This document shows positions 23,956 through 26,999 of a stretch of DNA of 26,999 nt, piece by piece. Source of the DNA: Dictyoglomaceae bacterium (GTDB lineage Bacteria > Dictyoglomota > Dictyoglomia > Dictyoglomales > Dictyoglomaceae); assembly GCA_028276205.1 (NCBI GenBank), contig JAPYWU010000005.1, positions 1-26,999 on the forward strand, written 5' to 3'. Every line of letters starts with the position of its first letter. Within the stretch, counting starts at the first letter, position 1. The translations under genes and the position numbers were made by a program. The notes below the pieces were generated by a model that was not told the DNA's origin, searched no databases, and saw nothing but the letters and a program-made list of their open reading frames with translations.

Positions 23956-25521
23956 CTATTTCTTATCTATCCAAACTACTCTATATCTTACTCCAGAAAG
24001 ACCTGTTAGAGGATCTAAATATAATCCATGGACCCATGGTTGATGTATTACTTGAGATACATAATAGTAAATTGGAACAATTGGACAATCCTCTAATATT
24101 ATTCTCTCTGCCATGTTATAATATTCTACCCTTACACTCCATAAAGTTTCAATTCTTGCTTTATTTGTATATTCATCAACCTTAGGATTTTTATAAAAAC
24201 TATGGTTACCCTCAGGTCCAAAATTACTGGAATTGAAAAGAACCCATAAGAAATTGTCAGGGTCAATATAATCTGCTACCCATCCAAGTCTATATACAGG
24301 AAGTTCACCCTTATCAAGGAGATCTAAATATACTGCCCAATCATAATTTTGCAATTTTGCATTTATTCCTATCTTTTGAAGATCTGCTTGTATTGCTTCC
24401 ATTATTCTCTTATGTGCAACGCTTGTGTTATAGTAAATAGTTATTTCTGGAAGTCCTTTACCATTAGGATATCCAGCTTTTGCAAGAAGTTTTTTAGCTT
24501 CTTCTACATTATAACTTAATCTCTCTTTTGCCCAATTATAGTTTTCTTGACTAAAACCTGGCATCGATGGAGGTAGAATGGTATAAGCAACCTGTGCTCT
24601 TCCCCTTCTTATAACTTTTACAATACCTTCTTTATTAATGGCTCTTGTAATTGCTTGTCTTAGATATTTGTTGTCGAAGGGTTTCTTTTGTACGTTGAAT
24701 CCTAAATAATATATACCAATCATTGGTTTCTCAAGGATATATGGTTTATATTTAGGATCATTACTTACTCTATCCCATTCTGGATCAGGTATTCCAGTAA
24801 TATCAAGCTGTCCTTTTTCAAAATTCATAAAGTCTACATTTTCATCGGGAATTATTGCCCATTCTATAGCATCCACATATGGACGTCCACGGAAATAATT
24901 GGGATTAGCCTTTAATCTAATTTTTACATCATGTTTCCATTCATCAAACATAAAGGCTCCAGTACCAACTGGTTTTGTAGCAAAATCTTTTCCAAGTTTT
25001 TCAACTTCTTCCTTAGGTACAACCCAAAAACATGAATAAGTTAAAGTAGAAAGGAAAGGAGCAAAAGGCCTTTTTAGAGTTATCACTAAAGTATATTTAT
25101 CTTTTGCTACTACATCTTTGATTGGCTCTGCAAAACTTGCTCTTGGTGATGCTGTCTTTGGATCCATCACCCTTTTTATAGAATATACAAAATCTTCTGC
25201 GGTCACATTCCTCCCATTATGGAAATATACATTATTGTTTAAATAGAAAGTATATACTGTTCCATCTTTTGATATAGTCCATCTTTTTGCAATTGAACCA
25301 ACAACCTTTCCATTAGGATCGTATTCTACTAATCCATCAAAAATTTGTCTTGCTACCTCATCTGAAGCGGTATCAGTAATCATAGCTGGATCAAGGGTTG
25401 GTGGATCATTTACTAAGCTTCTTTTGAGAACACCACCATATTGTGGAGTTTGAGCTATAGATGAACCTATCATGGAGAAAATTAAAAAAACTAACAAAAA
25501 GAGCCAAAAACCTTTTCTCAT
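23956..25521 (-). CDS. Peptide-type ABC importer, substrate-binding protein (family 5, OppA/DppA-like)
   Basis: Exported receptor of 521 residues of the SBP_bac_5 family, used for oligopeptides, dipeptides, nickel or, in thermophiles, oligosaccharides. Signal peptide at 1-23 (MRKGFWLFLL, cleavage probably after SSIA), with no lipobox cysteine, then YGGVLKRSL and the family block WTISKDGTVYTFYLNNNVYF, and later VGTGAFMFDEW. The longest frame starts at an ATG at 25542, but GGGAGGT lies eight bases before the ATG at 25521 and that start gives a proper signal peptide. It follows secG by 24 bases with no visible terminator. The ligand cannot be assigned from sequence. Confidence 0.93.
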   Translation of the reverse strand: MRKGFWLFLLVFLIFSMIGSSIAQTPQYGGVLKRSLVNDPPTLDPAMITDTASDEVARQIFDGLVEYDPNGKVVGSIAKRWTISKDGTVYTFYLNNNVYFHNGRNVTAEDFVYSIKRVMDPKTASPRASFAEPIKDVVAKDKYTLVITLKRPFAPFLSTLTYSCFWVVPKEEVEKLGKDFATKPVGTGAFMFDEWKHDVKIRLKANPNYFRGRPYVDAIEWAIIPDENVDFMNFEKGQLDITGIPDPEWDRVSNDPKYKPYILEKPMIGIYYLGFNVQKKPFDNKYLRQAITRAINKEGIVKVIRRGRAQVAYTILPPSMPGFSQENYNWAKERLSYNVEEAKKLLAKAGYPNGKGLPEITIYYNTSVAHKRIMEAIQADLQKIGINAKLQNYDWAVYLDLLDKGELPVYRLGWVADYIDPDNFLWVLFNSSNFGPEGNHSFYKNPKVDEYTNKARIETLWSVRVEYYNMAERIILEDCPIVPIYYYVSQVIHQPWVHGLYLDPLTGLSGVRYRVVWIDKK

Positions 25522-25529
25522 TTTAAAAC

Positions 25530-25536
25530 ACCTCCC
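25530..25536 (-). promoter_or_regulatory. Ribosome binding site deciding the OppA-like start
   Basis: GGGAGGT eight bases before the ATG at 25521; the upstream in-frame ATG at 25542 lies before this site and would put seven extra residues before the signal peptide. Confidence 0.7.
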
Positions 25537-25545
25537 ATGCATTTT

Positions 25546-25767
25546 TTAATGGAGAATAAAAATGAGAACAGATGTTACCATAAATAATACCGCTAAAACA
25601 ACAGTTGCTTGCTTTAATCCTTTCTCCATCTTACGCTTAGCCTTATAAAAAGTAGTCTCTCCTCCCCCTATAAAGCCAAGCCCTTCTCCAACTTCTGATT
25701 GGAAAAGAATTACCACTATCATTCCTAAAGATACCAAAAAATGAAGTATATATAATAATATTTGCAT
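25546..25767 (-). CDS. secG: Preprotein translocase subunit SecG
   Basis: Small membrane subunit of the SecYEG channel that aids SecA-driven export. The 73-residue protein has two membrane helices (about 2-20 and 52-71) joined by the loop containing FQSEVGEGLGFIGGGETTFYKAK, which is the family signature (QsgkGGGLsgaFGG-type with Gly-rich turn). Length is normal. It lies 16 bases after tpiA, a common pairing in Firmicutes and thermophiles (pgk-tpiA-secG). Confidence 0.95.
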   Translation of the reverse strand: MQILLYILHFLVSLGMIVVILFQSEVGEGLGFIGGGETTFYKAKRKMEKGLKQATVVLAVLFMVTSVLIFILH

Positions 25768-25783
25768 TACTATTACACCTCTC

Positions 25784-26533
25784 TTATGATTTTACAATTT
25801 CCCAGAAAGATTGAGGTTTTAGACTTGCTCCTCCTACAAGAGCCCCATCAATTTCGTACTGGCTTAAAAATTCTACTATATTTTGAGGATTTACACTTCC
25901 ACCATATTGTATTCTTACTTTATTAGCAACATCACTACCATATAGACTTGATATAATCTGTCTTATAAACTTTGCAACCTCATTTGCATCTTCTCCTTTT
26001 GCAGAATGCCCAGTACCGATCGCCCAAACTGGTTCATAAGCAATAACAATCTTTTCCACATTCTCCTTTGGAAGTCCTTCTAATCCTTTAGTTACTTGTT
26101 CTCTTATTACATCTTCTGTTTTACCCTTTTCTCTCTCTTCCAACTTTTCACCGACACAAAATATGGGTGTAAGTCCCCAATTAAAAGCAGTTTTTATTTT
26201 TTTATTTATGTTTTCATTGGTCTCACAAAAATATTGCCTTCTCTCAGAATGACCTATTATAACATATTCACAATTTAAATCCTTCAACATTACTGGAGAT
26301 ATTTCTCCTGTATATGCACCTTCTTTTTCCCAAAACATATTCTGGGCTCCAAGTTTAAACGGTGTATCCTTAAGTAAGTTTTGAGCAACAAATAGTGAAG
26401 TGAAAGGGGGACAAATGACTACTTCCTTTTCTTCATAATTTCCCGCTAAATTTTTAAATTCAACAATAAAACTTTCTGTCTCTGCACAAGTTTTATACAT
26501 CTTCCAGTTAGCCGCAATAATCTTTTTTCTCAA
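25784..26533 (-). CDS. tpiA: Triosephosphate isomerase
   Basis: TIM-barrel enzyme interconverting glyceraldehyde 3-phosphate and dihydroxyacetone phosphate. In 249 residues: N9 and K11 in AANWKMYK, the electrophile H95 in IGHSERRQ, the catalytic base E167 in AYEPVWAIGTG (loop 6 follows), and phosphate-binding YGGSVNP and GALVGGASL near the end. The start codon is TTG at 26533, supported by GGAGGG seven bases upstream; no other start is possible because the active-site Asn is at residue 9. Separated from pgk by a Roadblock-family gene. Confidence 0.97.
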   Translation of the reverse strand: MRKKIIAANWKMYKTCAETESFIVEFKNLAGNYEEKEVVICPPFTSLFVAQNLLKDTPFKLGAQNMFWEKEGAYTGEISPVMLKDLNCEYVIIGHSERRQYFCETNENINKKIKTAFNWGLTPIFCVGEKLEEREKGKTEDVIREQVTKGLEGLPKENVEKIVIAYEPVWAIGTGHSAKGEDANEVAKFIRQIISSLYGSDVANKVRIQYGGSVNPQNIVEFLSQYEIDGALVGGASLKPQSFWEIVKS

Positions 26534-26564
26534 TATTGTTCCCTCCTAATTCAATATAATTTAA

Positions 26565-26921
26565 TTATATAAGCCTTGCCAATTGAAAAACTCCTTTTTT
26601 AATCCCTATCCTAATCTTCCCTAAATTTGCTCCTTTATTTGATACCACAACGAGAATAGCAGGTTTCCCTTCTACTGGAACGATAAATACTGCACCATCT
26701 TCAAATATAATAACCATCTCTCTTGTACTACCCTTTGCCAATTCTGTTCCTATCATTTCTGATGCCCTTAAACTTCCTGAAGCAACAGCTGCAAGTGGTT
26801 CCGCATTCGAGCCGTCTCTACCTACACTTTCTATAACTAAACCATCATCACTAACCAAAACCGAAACTTGCACACCATCCAATCTTGATATTTCTTCAAG
26901 TGTCTCTCTTATAGTTGCCAA
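26565..26921 (-). CDS. Roadblock/LC7 domain protein (MglB-like)
   Basis: A 118-residue single-domain Roadblock/LC7 protein, the fold used by bacterial MglB and dynein light chains to bind small Ras-like GTPases. The domain runs over the whole length: LEEISRLDGVQVSVLVSDDG (8-27), the helix with EPLAAVASGSLRASEMIG (41-58), then MVIIFEDGAVFIVPVEGKPAILVVVSNKGANLGKIR. No membrane helix. The start is TTG at 26921 with GAGGGGG upstream. It sits 19 bases after pgk and 31 before tpiA, so it is in a glycolytic transcription unit. No MglA-type GTPase gene is in the window. The role is unknown; regulation of a GTPase or polarity protein is the family expectation. Confidence 0.9.
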   Translation of the reverse strand: MATIRETLEEISRLDGVQVSVLVSDDGLVIESVGRDGSNAEPLAAVASGSLRASEMIGTELAKGSTREMVIIFEDGAVFIVPVEGKPAILVVVSNKGANLGKIRIGIKKGVFQLARLI

Positions 26922-26940
26922 TTTATCCCCCTCTTTTTAC

Positions 26941-26999
26941 TTATTTATCTTGAAGAACTGCCACCCCCGGCAGTATTTTTCCTTCCAAGAATTCTAAAG
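26941..26999 (-). CDS. pgk: Phosphoglycerate kinase, C-terminal end only
   Basis: The last 19 codons of a gene that starts outside the window: LEFLEGKILPGVAVLQDK followed by TAA. This is the standard C-terminus of phosphoglycerate kinase (SLEFLEGKxLPGIAALxDK in most bacteria), and the neighbouring tpiA and secG agree. Only this tail can be judged here. Confidence 0.9.
   Translation of the reverse strand, partial: LEFLEGKILPGVAVLQDK

Noticed and set aside
25522..25542. ATG at 25542 as start of the OppA-like gene
   Set aside because: It lies upstream of the GGGAGGT ribosome site and would put MHGRCFK before the signal peptide. The cysteine there is before the hydrophobic core, so it is not a lipobox.
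26550..26576. AT-rich palindrome with TATAAT before tpiA, as a promoter
   Set aside because: No -35 sequence lies at a suitable distance (TTGGCA is only seven bases away), and the palindrome is pure A/T, which is expected often in this composition.
1..26999. Mobile elements, CRISPR repeats, tRNA or rRNA genes, frameshifted genes
   Set aside because: Reading both strands gave no direct-repeat arrays, transposase motifs, clover-leaf candidates or interrupted reading frames. Housekeeping genes fill the window almost completely.

Overview
The window is 27 kb of AT-rich bacterial chromosome. Every recognisable gene lies on the minus strand, packed with 4-30 base overlaps or very short gaps. No rRNA, tRNA, insertion sequence, prophage or CRISPR array was seen. 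The genes mix Firmicutes-like operon order (rpsO-pnp-M16 peptidase-dapB-dapA; Asp23-fakA-recG; rsmD-coaD-ylbL-like; plsC-ispH; pgk-tpiA-secG) with exported solute-binding proteins that lack a lipobox, as in organisms with an outer envelope. Preference for ATA, AGA and AGG codons, the low GC and a RecG with a long N-terminal extension suggest a thermophile. My best guess is a Dictyoglomus-type organism; Thermotogota or another low-GC thermophile is not excluded. This is inference from content, not a database match.

Layout in the direction of transcription (high to low coordinates): (1) 26999-25546: end of pgk, a Roadblock/LC7 gene, tpiA and secG, a glycolytic/secretion cluster with a small regulator-like gene inside. 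(2) 25521-22055: a peptide-type ABC importer (binding protein, OppB-like, OppC-like) without its ATPases. A strong hairpin follows the binding-protein gene, and an alternative fold would mask the next ribosome binding site. (3) 22083-17660: Asp23-family protein, fakA and recG. (4) 17670-15580: rsmD, coaD, a coiled-coil protein and a short membrane-anchored protein that I read as a minimal Lon-like (S16) protein. (5) 15596-11062: a promoter and leader hairpin, rpsO, pnp, an M16 peptidase and dapB. (6) 11045-6576: dapA, RNase J and ftsK. (7) 6510-1890: a BMP-type (nucleoside-like) ABC importer in the order binding protein, ATPase, permease, permease. (8) 1921-1: two PlsC-type acyltransferases and the start of ispH.

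The set is mostly housekeeping: RNA turnover (RNase J, PNPase), the lysine/peptidoglycan precursor pathway (DapA, DapB), membrane lipid and isoprenoid synthesis (two PlsC, FakA, IspH), DNA handling (FtsK, RecG), CoA synthesis, 16S rRNA methylation and two importers. The less ordinary points are the minimal Lon-like protein and its coiled-coil neighbour, the Roadblock gene inside a glycolytic operon, the competing hairpins between the oppA- and oppB-like genes, the hairpin at the extreme 5' end of the rpsO transcript, and the ATPase-less peptide importer between housekeeping genes.
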